DNA of 35,474 nucleotides from Pseudomonadales bacterium (GTDB lineage Bacteria; Pseudomonadota; Gammaproteobacteria; Pseudomonadales; Azotimanducaceae): NCBI GenBank assembly GCA_029248675.1, contig JAQWIX010000102.1, positions 1 to 35,474 of the forward strand, read 5' to 3'. Shown piece by piece: positions 1 to 9,993 of this stretch (position 1 is its first letter; each line of letters starts with the position of its first letter). The notes under the pieces were generated by a model. It saw only the letters and a program-made list of their open reading frames with translations, ran no database searches and was not told where the DNA came from. The position numbers and the translations under genes were made by a program.

Positions 1-2488
1 AAGGACACAGTTCCTTAGCGCCGGACGGTAACTGCGCCCGCAGCGCCACCTCACTGACACGCATAGTCAGCGTGCCCTCAGTGAAGATCACTGCTGGACT
101 GCTCAACCGATCAAGCTGTGCCCCACGGTCAACGAAACAACTGAGGGGGAATGCCATACGCTGCCAATCACCGGAAGCTACCGATTGCAGCACTTCTGTA
201 ATGTCTATCTGGCCTGAACAGGGATACTCACAGTCCATTCGCAGCAACACCGTGGAACTGGGCGGCGCGACCACCTGAGCGTCAACTACAAGATAACCCT
301 GTTGTTTGACGAGCTCTGTCATGTCCAAGGACTGCTCTGAGCGCCAGTACACCTGACTCCCCCCCTCGCCTCGACCGAGCCAAGTCAACTGCACGCTGTC
401 CTCTTGAATGAGGCGGTCATAGGTCTGGATGTTCAGAGAACCCCCAGCAGTTGTCACGCTTGATCCAAAGATCTCGACTTCCCAATCCACCGCGTCACCG
501 ATGAACGTGCGCCATGGATCCTTTGCCGTTCCGCCAAACACCAGTCGATCCAGCTTGTTGGGCTTACCCACCGCAACTTCGCTTAACGTGCCGACCGCAC
601 CCGGGTTCGTATAACTGAGCCCGTAGCCGTATTCGAATAGAATGTCGTCTACCGGCAGGTCTGGATTGTCAGCGTTCAAATCAGCATTTGGCCAATCAAA
701 GGACAGGCGGCCAGCAAAATCGTAACGCGGAGCACCGTCGGTATTGGCGACTAATACATCGGCGATTGCAGCCCCCTCGGAGCCCGGCAGCCAAGCCGCC
801 ACAAAGGCGTCCGACGCATTGAGATGGGCGTTCACCCACATGGGCCGACCCGACAGAAACACCGTGACTACCGGAATGTTCTGGCTTTTTAGACGTTGAA
901 GCAAACGAAGGTCTCGCGGATCCTCCTGCTGCCAGGCTAGCGTGCCAACATCGCCTTGGCCTTCGGCGTAGGGGGTCTCTCCAAACACCACAATGGCCAC
1001 ATCTGGCCTGTCGGTGAAATTGCCATCAAGACTTAAAACAGCCTTGCCACCACCGGCTTCCAATACCTGCTGCAAACCAGCAAAAATAGATGTAGCGCCG
1101 GGAAAGGTCGCGTTGCTGTTCCCCGTACCCTGCCAAGTAATGGTCCAACCACCAGTTTGCATTTCAATGCTATCGGCTCCAGTACCGGCAACAAGCACGT
1201 TGGCCGATGCCGCAACGGGAAGTAACTGATTTTGGTTCTTGAGCATCACCAGAGACTTGCGAGCCGCATCCCGGGCAACGTTTCGGTGCTCTGCGCTACC
1301 CACTAGTTCTAGCAGAGGTTCTGCGCGTACAGAGGGTAGAGGCGCGTCGAACAATCCAGCTTCAGCCTTGGCAATAAGAATTCGGCGTACTGCTTCGTCG
1401 ATGCGTTCTCGGCTAATTTCACCGCTTTCCACCTGATCGATGGTATTAAACAGCAGCGCTTTCCAATCCTCCGGCACCATGACCATATCAACACCCGCGT
1501 TAATCGCTTGGGCGCAACTTGCGTTAGTACAGCCTGGAATCTGACCGTGGCCGTTCCAATCACTGATCACAAAACCTTGAAATCCCAATTGATCGCGCAA
1601 CAAATCGTTCAATATCGACTTGTCACCGTGAATCTTGGTGCCATTCCAGCTATTAAAGGATGCCATAACGCTGGTCACACCCGCGTCCAACGCGCTGTAA
1701 TAACCTTGGCCATGAACCTCCAACAATGTTTCTAGGGGCACTCGAGTATCCCCTTGGTTAATTCCTTGACCCGTACCGCCGTCACCGATGAAGTGTTTAG
1801 CGGTGGCCAACAGGCCTTCGCTTTGCAACGCTTTGACAATAACACCGGCGTATTCCCCAACGATCTGTGGACGATCGCTGTATCCCTCATAGGCACGCCC
1901 CCACCTGTCGTCCAGCGGTACCGCCACCGTTGGGGCAAAAATCCAATCAATACCCGTTGCAGCCACTTCCCGAGAGGTGATTCGTCCGATTCTATCGATC
2001 AGCTCAGGATCGTTGGCGGCACCTAGTCCTATGTTGTGGGGGAAAATCGTGGCTCCAATGACGTTATTGTGTCCATGCACCGCGTCGGTGCCCCACAATA
2101 ACGGAATACCTGAAGACCCCTGAGAAGTATCTAGTGAAGCTTCGCGGTAGGCGTCAGCCAAGGCCACCCAATCCTCAAGAGATGCGTTTTTATCTTGGTT
2201 AGGGAAGGACCCCCCACCGTTCAGAACACTGCCGATGCCGTAGGTACGTACATCGTCAGGGGATACATGCTTAATCTCACCCTGAATCATCTGGGCGACT
2301 TTTTGCTGAAGGCTCATGGAAGCCATCAGAGCGTCAACGGCTGCGCCGTGTTCGTTGCGTTCCACTAAGATTGACTCCGCTTCGGCATTGCCTTTTTCGC
2401 CTTTTTCTGCGGTTTTCGATGCATTGTCGCATCCAAGCAGACTCGTCAAAAGCAAACAAATGGTCCCGGCCTTTCGTACCAAGGTCAT
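1..2488 (-). CDS. Glycoside hydrolase family 3 beta-glucosidase/exo-glucanase, lipoprotein (partial, C-terminus beyond left edge)
   Basis: Reading the minus strand by hand from ATG at 2488 gives an open frame to the window edge: MTLVRKAGTICLLLTSLLGCDN (lipobox LLGC), then ...IPLLWGTDAVHGHNNVIGATIFPHNIGLGAANDPELI..., ...ATAKHFIGDGGTGQGINQGDT..., ...GFVISDWNGHGQIPGC..., ...SLVMLKNQNQLLPV... and ...FEYGYGLSYT..., all typical of GH3. Missing from the ORF track, probably because no stop lies inside the window. Confidence 0.9.
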   Translation of the reverse strand, partial: MTLVRKAGTICLLLTSLLGCDNASKTAEKGEKGNAEAESILVERNEHGAAVDALMASMSLQQKVAQMIQGEIKHVSPDDVRTYGIGSVLNGGGSFPNQDKNASLEDWVALADAYREASLDTSQGSSGIPLLWGTDAVHGHNNVIGATIFPHNIGLGAANDPELIDRIGRITSREVAATGIDWIFAPTVAVPLDDRWGRAYEGYSDRPQIVGEYAGVIVKALQSEGLLATAKHFIGDGGTGQGINQGDTRVPLETLLEVHGQGYYSALDAGVTSVMASFNSWNGTKIHGDKSILNDLLRDQLGFQGFVISDWNGHGQIPGCTNASCAQAINAGVDMVMVPEDWKALLFNTIDQVESGEISRERIDEAVRRILIAKAEAGLFDAPLPSVRAEPLLELVGSAEHRNVARDAARKSLVMLKNQNQLLPVAASANVLVAGTGADSIEMQTGGWTITWQGTGNSNATFPGATSIFAGLQQVLEAGGGKAVLSLDGNFTDRPDVAIVVFGETPYAEGQGDVGTLAWQQEDPRDLRLLQRLKSQNIPVVTVFLSGRPMWVNAHLNASDAFVAAWLPGSEGAAIADVLVANTDGAPRYDFAGRLSFDWPNADLNADNPDLPVDDILFEYGYGLSYTNPGAVGTLSEVAVGKPNKLDRLVFGGTAKDPWRTFIGDAVDWEVEIFGSSVTTAGGSLNIQTYDRLIQEDSVQLTWLGRGEGGSQVYWRSEQSLDMTELVKQQGYLVVDAQVVAPPSSTVLLRMDCEYPCSGQIDITEVLQSVASGDWQRMAFPLSCFVDRGAQLDRLSSPAVIFTEGTLTMRVSEVALRAQLPSGAKELCP

Positions 2489-2552
2489 GAAGTGGATCCC
2501 GTTTCTAGACCAGCGCAAACCGTGTCGTCAGCGCTGTCAGGTTTAACCGATA

Positions 2553-2576
2553 CGGGGCAAAACGAACTTTGCCCCG
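2553..2576 (-). terminator. Perfect 9-bp hairpin between TonB receptor and GH3 genes (attenuator/processing hairpin; no U-tract)
   Basis: cggggcaaa-acgaac-tttgccccg; no T-run follows on the minus strand, so it may be a stabilising or processing element rather than a terminator. Confidence 0.45.
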
Positions 2577-2680
2577 CTCATCTTTACTGCAATCTCTAAG
2601 CCGTGCCGACCGCGCCGCACTGGCTGCGCAACATTGGTTACGCAGCCTGAGCACGCAGTCATTCAAACTTCGCTTTACCG

Positions 2681-5600
2681 TTAGAAGTTTGCTCGCACGC
2701 CCAACTTGTAGACAGGCCCATGATCTTGAGACAAGAACAACATCTCTGGGCTACGAACCCACAGACGGGTGCCTTCGTCGGTCACGTTTTGAGCATCGAG
2801 GAAAACGGTCACGTTCGAATTGTAACGATATTGATAAGAGGCATCTACTTGGTAGCGGCTATCCACATACACAGGCTGCTTGTAATTTGCGAACCCTTGC
2901 GCAGTTTCAGCACGATAGTTCACCGCCAGACGCAGCGTATGCTTTTCGTTTTCGAACCAACCTGACAGGTTTCCGGAGTTACCGAACCCCGGCAGGATGA
3001 ACTGATCGCCTATCACATAGTTATCTGGCTCTACGTCTCCACCGATAACGTAAGTGTAGTTGGCCTGCACACCAAACGGGGTTCCCTCGAACAGGTGCTG
3101 CAGAGAGAATTCAAGTCCACTGACGGTTCCTCTCTCGAGGTTGGCTGGCTGAGTGATATCAAACAGAGCGACAGGGTCACCTGCTTGACCGTCAACAAAG
3201 TAACCGCCGACAGCGTTTTGGCACATGTAATACGTAGCACAAACATAACCCGATATGCCTTTGCTGATGTCAACGCCCGCTTCCAAGGCCGACATGGCCC
3301 AACCCATTAATCCTTCGTCGCTTAAGTAACCGTGGTCCCAGATCGCGTTTTGAGCAATGCAATAACCGTCGCCTCCATTAATTTCAGCGTTAGAGCCCCA
3401 TGGGGCCCAATCAGGAGGAGTTGGCCAACCTACATAGTCCGGACGACCATCCGCAACCCACTCACGTACACACGCCTGTGCAAGCAGACCGTTTTCGCTG
3501 TAGGCCGGATTCCGAAGGTCGCCGATTGGCTGTTGCTCACGAGTTTCGGAGCTGATGAAGTTTTTGATCTTCTTGCGGAAGTAGTTCACGGCTAAGTACG
3601 AGCCCTCTGCGTAGTAGTTCTCAAAGGCTATATCGAAGTTTTTCGACTCAAGAGGCTGCAGGTCAGGATTTCCGCCCGTAGCGGTAGGGGTAAAGAAACC
3701 GGTGTTGCCAATCTCAAGCTGAGTCTCAAGATCCTTCAAACTAGGGCGCGCAAGACTTTTACTGAAAGACATCCTAAGCACTTTGTTGTCGTCGATAGCC
3801 AGCGCCATGGCGAGGCTAGGCAACAGAAGACTTGAATCGCCAAAGTCTGTTTCTGGATTTACGCCGTTAGTGTAAGACTGCAGTCCGTTACGATATTCCC
3901 ATCGTAAGTTCGTCGGTGCTGCATAGTTACTCGTTGATTGACTATCAGTCTTTTCGTATCGAAGTCCCGCTACGGTGTTCAGCGGAAGACCGAGCATTTC
4001 GGACTCAAAGTTCAGCTGGATATAAGCAGAATCCATATCCTCGCGAACATACTCGTCGCTATCTAGCGGACCTAAACTGTCACAGCACTCCGTAGGGACG
4101 TAGGTAGCTCCCGTCGCTTCTGGGATATCTGTGCTGTCTACGGCATCAGGATTAATCGTAGCGAAGGCCGCGGCAGCAGCCCGAGCGTCGATTTCAAAGT
4201 AGTAATTCGTGCCCAAAGTTGGGTTGAAGGAATTCATAAAGTTGCCCAAGGGGGTTCGGACAAACAGTGCGTCATCCCAATCGGATGCAAGTGGCGTAAA
4301 GCCGGTTAGAGCTTCCCCATCTGCATCGATACCAAAGTTCGAACCTCGTGACTGACGAACGAACTCATTCTTAGCCGAAGAAACCCCAAAATCGATAGAC
4401 TTCAGAGCTCCATCGCCATCGGTGAACCAGGTACCCTTCAGTTGGACTTGGGTGATTTCGTTTTGCTGAAACTGATCATTAAGGGACAGCGAGGAGCCGA
4501 CCATGTTCTCAGGCCCAAAGTCAACGTCGTAGCTGAAGGTATGAATGCCCTTTCTGCCGCCATTGGTGGTGGTGATATTGGCTTGTGTATCGGTAGAAAA
4601 CCCTAATCGGTTGTCATAGATGTTGCCAGAAAGCTCCGCGCTGGAATCGTGCGCATCCAGCTCAAGCTGCAGATTCTCCGAGACATCCCACACTAAATTT
4701 AGGCCGACTGAACGGTTGTCAGTCTCGCTCTCGCCCCAGGTCACAGAGTGATCATAACCACGACCGCTCACAACAGAATCGGTGTAGGCGCCGCTATTAG
4801 CGATAGTTGCTGCAGTCGTGGACCAGCCACCCAGCCAAGAGCCAAACGTGGTCCCCTCAGAAGCGAAGTCAACACCAGACATGGTGTAATCTACCGTGGC
4901 GGTTACAGACTCGCTAATCATGTACTGGAACGTCGCCTGCGCGTTGGTGCGCTCGCGATCATTGTCCTTAATCAGATAACCCGCGGGCTCTTGGAAAAAC
5001 GTAGATCCATCCGCTCTTCGGTTGTTATCTGTAATGTCCGCGGTGGCCGGTACACGACCAGCAAAGCGCGCGGGTGACAACCAGTTAGACTCCTGAGTGC
5101 CTTCTTCACGGTTGCTGCGTTCTTGATAAGAAGCAGACAGCGAAAAGCCCCATCGCTCTTGGTTGGTTGCATACAGAAGAGCTGCTTCGATAGGCGTTCC
5201 ACCGTCTTCTGAAGTGGTGTCTTCCACTAAACCAACGCTGTAGGACTGCTTGGTGCCGTCTACCATCAGTGGCTTGGTGGTTACCATGTTAACGGTGGAG
5301 CCGATACCACCGGAAGGTAGGGTGCTATTGGCTGACTTGTAGATTTCAACAGCGCTTACGCCGGGGGACGCGATGTCACCGAAATTAAAGGAGCGACCGC
5401 CGCCGTCTTTACCCGCAACGGTAGGCATTTGACGACCGTTCAAGGTCACCAAGTTAAATTCTGGACCAAAGCCGCGGACAGCAATCGCTTGTCCTTCTAC
5501 ATTGCTTCGATCAATGGCAATACCCGAGACTCGGGCCAGAGATTCGGCCAAGTTTCCATCGGGGAATTTACCAAAATCTTCCGCAGAAATGGCGTCCATA

Positions 5601-5785
5601 ACGCCCACGTTACTGCGTTTAATGTCGATGGCATCGAGCAAGCTGCTCTTAATTCCATAAACAATCACTTCTTCCATGATCTCTTCTTCAGCGTTTACTG
5701 CCATTGGCGACGCCAATCCCGCAGAAACTAGAAAGAAGCCCAACCATCGCGCCTTAAAGACAGATGACTTGTGCATAGCTAACAA
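2681..5785 (-). CDS. TonB-dependent receptor (TonB-Xanth-Caul type)
   Basis: 1034-aa ORF: signal peptide, EEVIVYGIKSSLLDAIDIKRSNVGVMDAISAEDFGKFPDGNLAESLARVSGIAIDR plug domain, C-terminal beta-strand ending LGVRANF. Confidence 0.93.
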   Translation of the reverse strand: MLAMHKSSVFKARWLGFFLVSAGLASPMAVNAEEEIMEEVIVYGIKSSLLDAIDIKRSNVGVMDAISAEDFGKFPDGNLAESLARVSGIAIDRSNVEGQAIAVRGFGPEFNLVTLNGRQMPTVAGKDGGGRSFNFGDIASPGVSAVEIYKSANSTLPSGGIGSTVNMVTTKPLMVDGTKQSYSVGLVEDTTSEDGGTPIEAALLYATNQERWGFSLSASYQERSNREEGTQESNWLSPARFAGRVPATADITDNNRRADGSTFFQEPAGYLIKDNDRERTNAQATFQYMISESVTATVDYTMSGVDFASEGTTFGSWLGGWSTTAATIANSGAYTDSVVSGRGYDHSVTWGESETDNRSVGLNLVWDVSENLQLELDAHDSSAELSGNIYDNRLGFSTDTQANITTTNGGRKGIHTFSYDVDFGPENMVGSSLSLNDQFQQNEITQVQLKGTWFTDGDGALKSIDFGVSSAKNEFVRQSRGSNFGIDADGEALTGFTPLASDWDDALFVRTPLGNFMNSFNPTLGTNYYFEIDARAAAAAFATINPDAVDSTDIPEATGATYVPTECCDSLGPLDSDEYVREDMDSAYIQLNFESEMLGLPLNTVAGLRYEKTDSQSTSNYAAPTNLRWEYRNGLQSYTNGVNPETDFGDSSLLLPSLAMALAIDDNKVLRMSFSKSLARPSLKDLETQLEIGNTGFFTPTATGGNPDLQPLESKNFDIAFENYYAEGSYLAVNYFRKKIKNFISSETREQQPIGDLRNPAYSENGLLAQACVREWVADGRPDYVGWPTPPDWAPWGSNAEINGGDGYCIAQNAIWDHGYLSDEGLMGWAMSALEAGVDISKGISGYVCATYYMCQNAVGGYFVDGQAGDPVALFDITQPANLERGTVSGLEFSLQHLFEGTPFGVQANYTYVIGGDVEPDNYVIGDQFILPGFGNSGNLSGWFENEKHTLRLAVNYRAETAQGFANYKQPVYVDSRYQVDASYQYRYNSNVTVFLDAQNVTDEGTRLWVRSPEMLFLSQDHGPVYKLGVRANF

Positions 5786-6054
5786 CCTCTAAAATTTGAA
5801 ACCCAACCTCTATGACTGCCAGTGAATGACAGCTAGGGGTGATGGGCCTTACCTTGATGTTTGCCAGTCAAAAGTGCGGCGCAAGGGCGCACTGGGTACT
5901 CGGACAAACCTCTCCGGCGCGAAGTAGATCAAAAGTTGACAACCGGCCACAATGGGCATGCGACAAGACGGATCAAAGCTGGGTTAAAAGGGACTATTCG
6001 AAGACTCGGCGCAAACAAAAAGCTAACAAAGCCGCCCTCGGCTGCCCGAAGAGA

Positions 6055-6870
6055 CTAGCGGCGCTTAAGTTGGGCCACTTCCGCTTTATAGTTGCGGCTC
6101 ACTTTCAGCCGCACGCTGCCAGCAAGGGTTAACTCACTCTCACCTTTCGGCAAAGCAGTCACAGCGATTACCTTGCGTAAATTCACCACCGTGGAACGGT
6201 GAATACGGGCAAAGGGCCCCGGGGTCAGGCGCTCCTGCAGTTCCTTCATCGTACAACGCATAATGTGGGTATCACCGCTAGCATGAACACACATGTAATC
6301 TCCGGCAGCATCGACCCAATCGATGTCTTCGTGTGGGATCAGCTTCACTTCAGCCCCGTCGCGTATAGCCAAACGTTCTTCGGTTGCCATTGGATCGTTT
6401 GAGGCCAAATCACCAGCGTTCAGAGCCATGCTGCCCTGCATGTGTGACAAAACGTCCAAATACTTACCCTTGGTACCGCTTTGCAGGCCGCCCTCCTCCG
6501 CCAGCGCCAGAACCAGTTGCTGCCTGACATGGTCCAGCGATTCGGCCAAACGTTTTGGGTCGATGGGTTTGAGCAGGTAATCCAACGCATGCACACGAAA
6601 AGCATCCACCGCAAAGGAGTCGTAGGCTGTGGCGAATACAACGGCAGGTAATCGCTCCGGCTGAATTTTGCTAATCAGCTCGAATCCGCTCATGCCCGGC
6701 ATTTGGATATCCAGAAACACCAAGTCCGGTGCCAATGTCTGAATGGCTTCCAGCGCCTTGGAACCACTTCGACAGGTTCCTATGACCTCAACATCCTCGT
6801 GGGCTGACAAAAGCGACGTCATAATATCCAAGGCTAGGGGCTCATCATCGACAATCAACGTTTTAATCAT
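6055..6870 (-). CDS. LytTR-family DNA-binding response regulator
   Basis: MIKTLIVDDEPLALDIM, DLVFLDIQMPGMSGFEL receiver domain, and C-terminal LytTR domain (DGAEVKLIPHEDIDWVDAAGDYMCVHA...FARIHRSTVVNLRKV). Confidence 0.93.
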   Translation of the reverse strand: MIKTLIVDDEPLALDIMTSLLSAHEDVEVIGTCRSGSKALEAIQTLAPDLVFLDIQMPGMSGFELISKIQPERLPAVVFATAYDSFAVDAFRVHALDYLLKPIDPKRLAESLDHVRQQLVLALAEEGGLQSGTKGKYLDVLSHMQGSMALNAGDLASNDPMATEERLAIRDGAEVKLIPHEDIDWVDAAGDYMCVHASGDTHIMRCTMKELQERLTPGPFARIHRSTVVNLRKVIAVTALPKGESELTLAGSVRLKVSRNYKAEVAQLKRR

Positions 6871-8038
6871 CGATATCTCCAGCCTTGCCTAATACCAGGG
6901 GGAAACTCAAATTCACTCGAAAACCTCCCAGGGCTGACTCTCCCAAAATCACCTGGCCCCGGTCTCCATGAAGCGTGGCCACACGCTCCCTCACGTTGGC
7001 GAGCCCGACGCTTGAACCCACAACAGCGGTCTGATTATCCGGGCGCCGATCTGGACCGGAGTCTTCTACCACTAGGTTAAGCCGGTCGTCGGTGGCGTAG
7101 CCAGAGATGCGAATCGACCCACCTTGCTCTGCCTGAGCAATGGCATGCTTTATGGCGTTCTCGATTAGGGGCTGCAACAAGAAACTCGGTACCAGGGCGT
7201 CGTTGACTGCTTCGTTGACATCGAAATCGACCATCAATCGATCAGAAAAACGGACTTGTTCAATGGCCAAGTAGAGTTTGACCGCATCGACTTCCTCCGC
7301 CAGCGGCACGCTGCGATTGGCACCGTGTTCAAGGGAGTACCGTAAAAACTGACTAAGGTTCAGCAACATGGCACTGGCCCGCTCTCCAGCGCCTTGATCT
7401 ATAAGGGCATAGATGGAGTTTAGGGTGTTGAATAAAAAATGCGGATTCAGCTGATAGCGCAGCAATGTCAGCTGCCCCTCTTTGACAGCGGCTTCTGCAC
7501 TTATGCGCCGCAGCACTTCCTCTTTTTGGGTGGCTTCAGCGGTGAGCAGTTGATCTCGTTCCGCCTGCAGCAATTGGTAATACTTAATACCGTGGTAAAA
7601 CGCAGCCCAACATCCAAATATAAAAATTGAGGGGAAATACCAGCCGCCAAAATCGGCCCACAACCCCTCCTCTCCCGTCATCGCCTGGAACGTTGCCAAG
7701 CGAATGACCGCCCAGGCCAGGGCAAAGACCAGTACCGACACTGAGATAATAGCCGCCCGGCTTGTCCAGGAAGCACTCCAATAACTGCGAAAAACCAATC
7801 GCAGGGGCCAGCTGAGCGCAATCCCCAGAAGAGACTGGGACACGTTATGCAACACGTAACTTAGCTGGGGTTGGTTGTACCAAAGGTTGAGGCTAACGTA
7901 ACTAATCAATGAAATACCCAGCCAACCGGCAAATTGAAGCACCCAAAATTGGATCTCGCGACTGGATAAAACAACGCCCCAAACGGAAGTGGCTAATACC
8001 GGGGGTCTGGTTTGGTCTGTGGTGAGCAGTTCGGCCAC
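6863..8038 (-). CDS. LytS/YehU-type sensor histidine kinase (His_kinase PF06580-like)
   Basis: Membrane segments followed by LTLLRYQLNPHFLFNTLNSIYALI and an HATPase domain (PLIENAIKHAI, VGLANVRERV); stop overlaps the start of the response regulator. Confidence 0.92.
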   Translation of the reverse strand: MAELLTTDQTRPPVLATSVWGVVLSSREIQFWVLQFAGWLGISLISYVSLNLWYNQPQLSYVLHNVSQSLLGIALSWPLRLVFRSYWSASWTSRAAIISVSVLVFALAWAVIRLATFQAMTGEEGLWADFGGWYFPSIFIFGCWAAFYHGIKYYQLLQAERDQLLTAEATQKEEVLRRISAEAAVKEGQLTLLRYQLNPHFLFNTLNSIYALIDQGAGERASAMLLNLSQFLRYSLEHGANRSVPLAEEVDAVKLYLAIEQVRFSDRLMVDFDVNEAVNDALVPSFLLQPLIENAIKHAIAQAEQGGSIRISGYATDDRLNLVVEDSGPDRRPDNQTAVVGSSVGLANVRERVATLHGDRGQVILGESALGGFRVNLSFPLVLGKAGDIDD

Positions 8039-8227
8039 GTCCCTACCCTTTCTTTAAGCGAGCCCTATTCTAATGAGTACGCGCTAAGAAACCTAGGCGC
8101 ATTGCCCATGCCAGCCGGGCCGATTTCGAGACACAAAACCCCTGAATTGGCTGCAAGGGAACGGCGTTATTACTGCATTTGAGTGAGGCGCACACTTCTT
8201 GAGGTGAAGAACCCGACAGACAGTTAT

Positions 8228-8254
8228 AAAAAAACCCGCCGAAGCGGGTTTTTC
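8228..8254 (-). terminator. Bidirectional-looking rho-independent terminator with UUCG tetraloop on the minus strand
   Basis: aaaaaaa-cccgc-cgaa-gcggg-ttttt just downstream of the minus-strand ORF ending at 8270. Confidence 0.85.
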
Positions 8255-8269
8255 TTGCGGGCTAAGCCC

Positions 8270-8983
8270 CTAATTGCGTGGATAAACTTTCAGCGTCTGT
8301 ACCTGAGAGGTATTTACCACTGTCCGCATATCAGCAACTTCGGCGTTAAACGCAGCATAGGCTGGATGCATCAACATTTGCTGGCTGATAGCCCCCAGTT
8401 CCGCTTGAGTGCGAGCGCCGGTCCAAATCCAATGGGTGAACTTGTCGCGACCAAAAAAGACTGCGCCAAGTCCATAAGATCGCAGATCAACATCTTGGGC
8501 AACGGTCTCCATCATTTTCAGATATGCCGCCGCGTAGGCTGCCTGATCCTGTGGTTCAACTATGATGTCGAACTTCGAGAACGCGGAGTCTTGACCCCAG
8601 TCGTTTTCGTCCACAGCCGCGGGGCCCATGTACTCCATTACCGGCTGAGCGCTGGCTGAAAGTTGTTGCAAAAAGACCGCAGAGTCAGGACACGACCGCA
8701 TGATTTCAGCCGCCTTTGCCTGATCTTCGATACTCTGGAAGGTATTGATAATGAAGTGAGTCGAGGTGTAACCGCCATTAAACACTTCCTGAGACAACGC
8801 CACATCGGCGGGGTATTGATTGCCACAGTCCGATGCCCAAAAGGTGTCCATAGCATCAACCACGCCGGCTGGATTAGCGACATTTAGATGGTAGAACGCG
8901 TAGAACGGGCCGCTGTCGGCATGATCATCTGCGATAGCGAAGTTTGTAAGAACCAAGGAGATCAGGAGAACGAATATTTTCAT
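8270..8983 (-). CDS. Secreted protein of unknown function, possible tandem ferredoxin-like (ABM/NIPSNAP-like) halves
   Basis: Start placed at MKIFVLLISLVLTNFAIADDH (signal peptide) inside the longer ORF 8270..9208; ORF ends just before a strong terminator. Confidence 0.75.
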   Translation of the reverse strand: MKIFVLLISLVLTNFAIADDHADSGPFYAFYHLNVANPAGVVDAMDTFWASDCGNQYPADVALSQEVFNGGYTSTHFIINTFQSIEDQAKAAEIMRSCPDSAVFLQQLSASAQPVMEYMGPAAVDENDWGQDSAFSKFDIIVEPQDQAAYAAAYLKMMETVAQDVDLRSYGLGAVFFGRDKFTHWIWTGARTQAELGAISQQMLMHPAYAAFNAEVADMRTVVNTSQVQTLKVYPRN

Positions 8984-9265
8984 TGTTGTTTTTTCCGTTA
9001 AACGTTTACGAGACCGCCTAAGACTGTAGTCTTTATCACGGTGTTTGCACAACCGACAAAGCGCTGTCGCATCATCGACCAGGCCGCTTGGACCACTCCA
9101 ACCAAAAAACACTCGGCAAACTGTGTGCGGTAGTTGAATGACAACGACCACCAGCCAGTTCCATCGATGTTGGATTTGCGGAACCGCTGTATTGAGATTG
9201 CTTACCACTGTCTTGATGTGAAAACCTTGGCAGTCGATTCACAAGTAATAGCTTAAGCACTCAAT

Positions 9266-9934
9266 ATGCAGCACTTTGACGACATCTACCGGCGGGCGGC
9301 TGTTCGCAAAGGTGGTGATCAGGCCTTGGAGGCCTTGCTCACGCCTGTAAAATCCACAACGAATTTAAAGAAGCTTACTGACGCAAACGTTCTGGCAGAG
9401 ATGACCGCCTGCGTCTTTCGGGCCGGCTTCGTGTGGAAAGTCATCACTGCCAAGTGGCCTGGCTTCGAAAGCGCCTTCCATCAATTTGATGTTACACACT
9501 GCGCCATGCTGTCAGACGAGGAACTGGAGGCACTGCAGGGCAACACCGACATTGTGCGCCACGGCACCAAAATCGCCAGCGTGCGAGATAACGCGCTATA
9601 TATCCTCGACGTCCGAGCAGAGTACGGCTCGTTTGGCGCATTTCTTGCGGCGTGGCCATCGTCAGACTTTGTTGGCTTGTGGGCACATCTGAAAAAAAAC
9701 GGTAGCCGCTTGGGCGGACAAACCGGTCGCTACTGCCTTCGCTTTCTAGGCTATGACACGCCTATCCTGTCCCGGGATGTGGTGGGAGCCCTGATTCAGG
9801 CCGGTGTTGTCGACAAAGATCCTACGAGCAAAAAAGATCTGTTAGCCACCCAAGAAGCCTTCAACACTTGGACAGAACAAAGCGAGCGAAGCATGGTTGA
9901 GGTCTCTCGTGTTCTGGCTTTATCCATGGGCTAA
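9266..9934 (+). CDS. DNA-3-methyladenine glycosylase I-like protein (HhH-GPD, Tag family)
   Basis: FDDIYRRAAVRKGG..., MTACVFRAGFVWKVITAKWPGFESAF, LKKNGSRLGGQTGRYCLRFLGYDTPILSRDVVGAL. Confidence 0.75.
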   Translation: MQHFDDIYRRAAVRKGGDQALEALLTPVKSTTNLKKLTDANVLAEMTACVFRAGFVWKVITAKWPGFESAFHQFDVTHCAMLSDEELEALQGNTDIVRHGTKIASVRDNALYILDVRAEYGSFGAFLAAWPSSDFVGLWAHLKKNGSRLGGQTGRYCLRFLGYDTPILSRDVVGALIQAGVVDKDPTSKKDLLATQEAFNTWTEQSERSMVEVSRVLALSMG

Positions 9935-9993
9935 CTACCGGCGCCCCAGTCAGAGTGGTATCTTCTGGATCGAGGAACAATGGGAGAGTTGAA

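Noticed and set aside
1-2488. GH3 gene broken into fragments because only short minus-strand ORFs appear in the track
   Set aside because: Manual reading shows one continuous open frame to the window edge; the track probably omits ORFs lacking a stop inside the window.
2569-3000. 143-aa plus-strand ORF overlapping the receptor 3' end
   Set aside because: Antisense to a well-supported TonB receptor; no recognisable domain.
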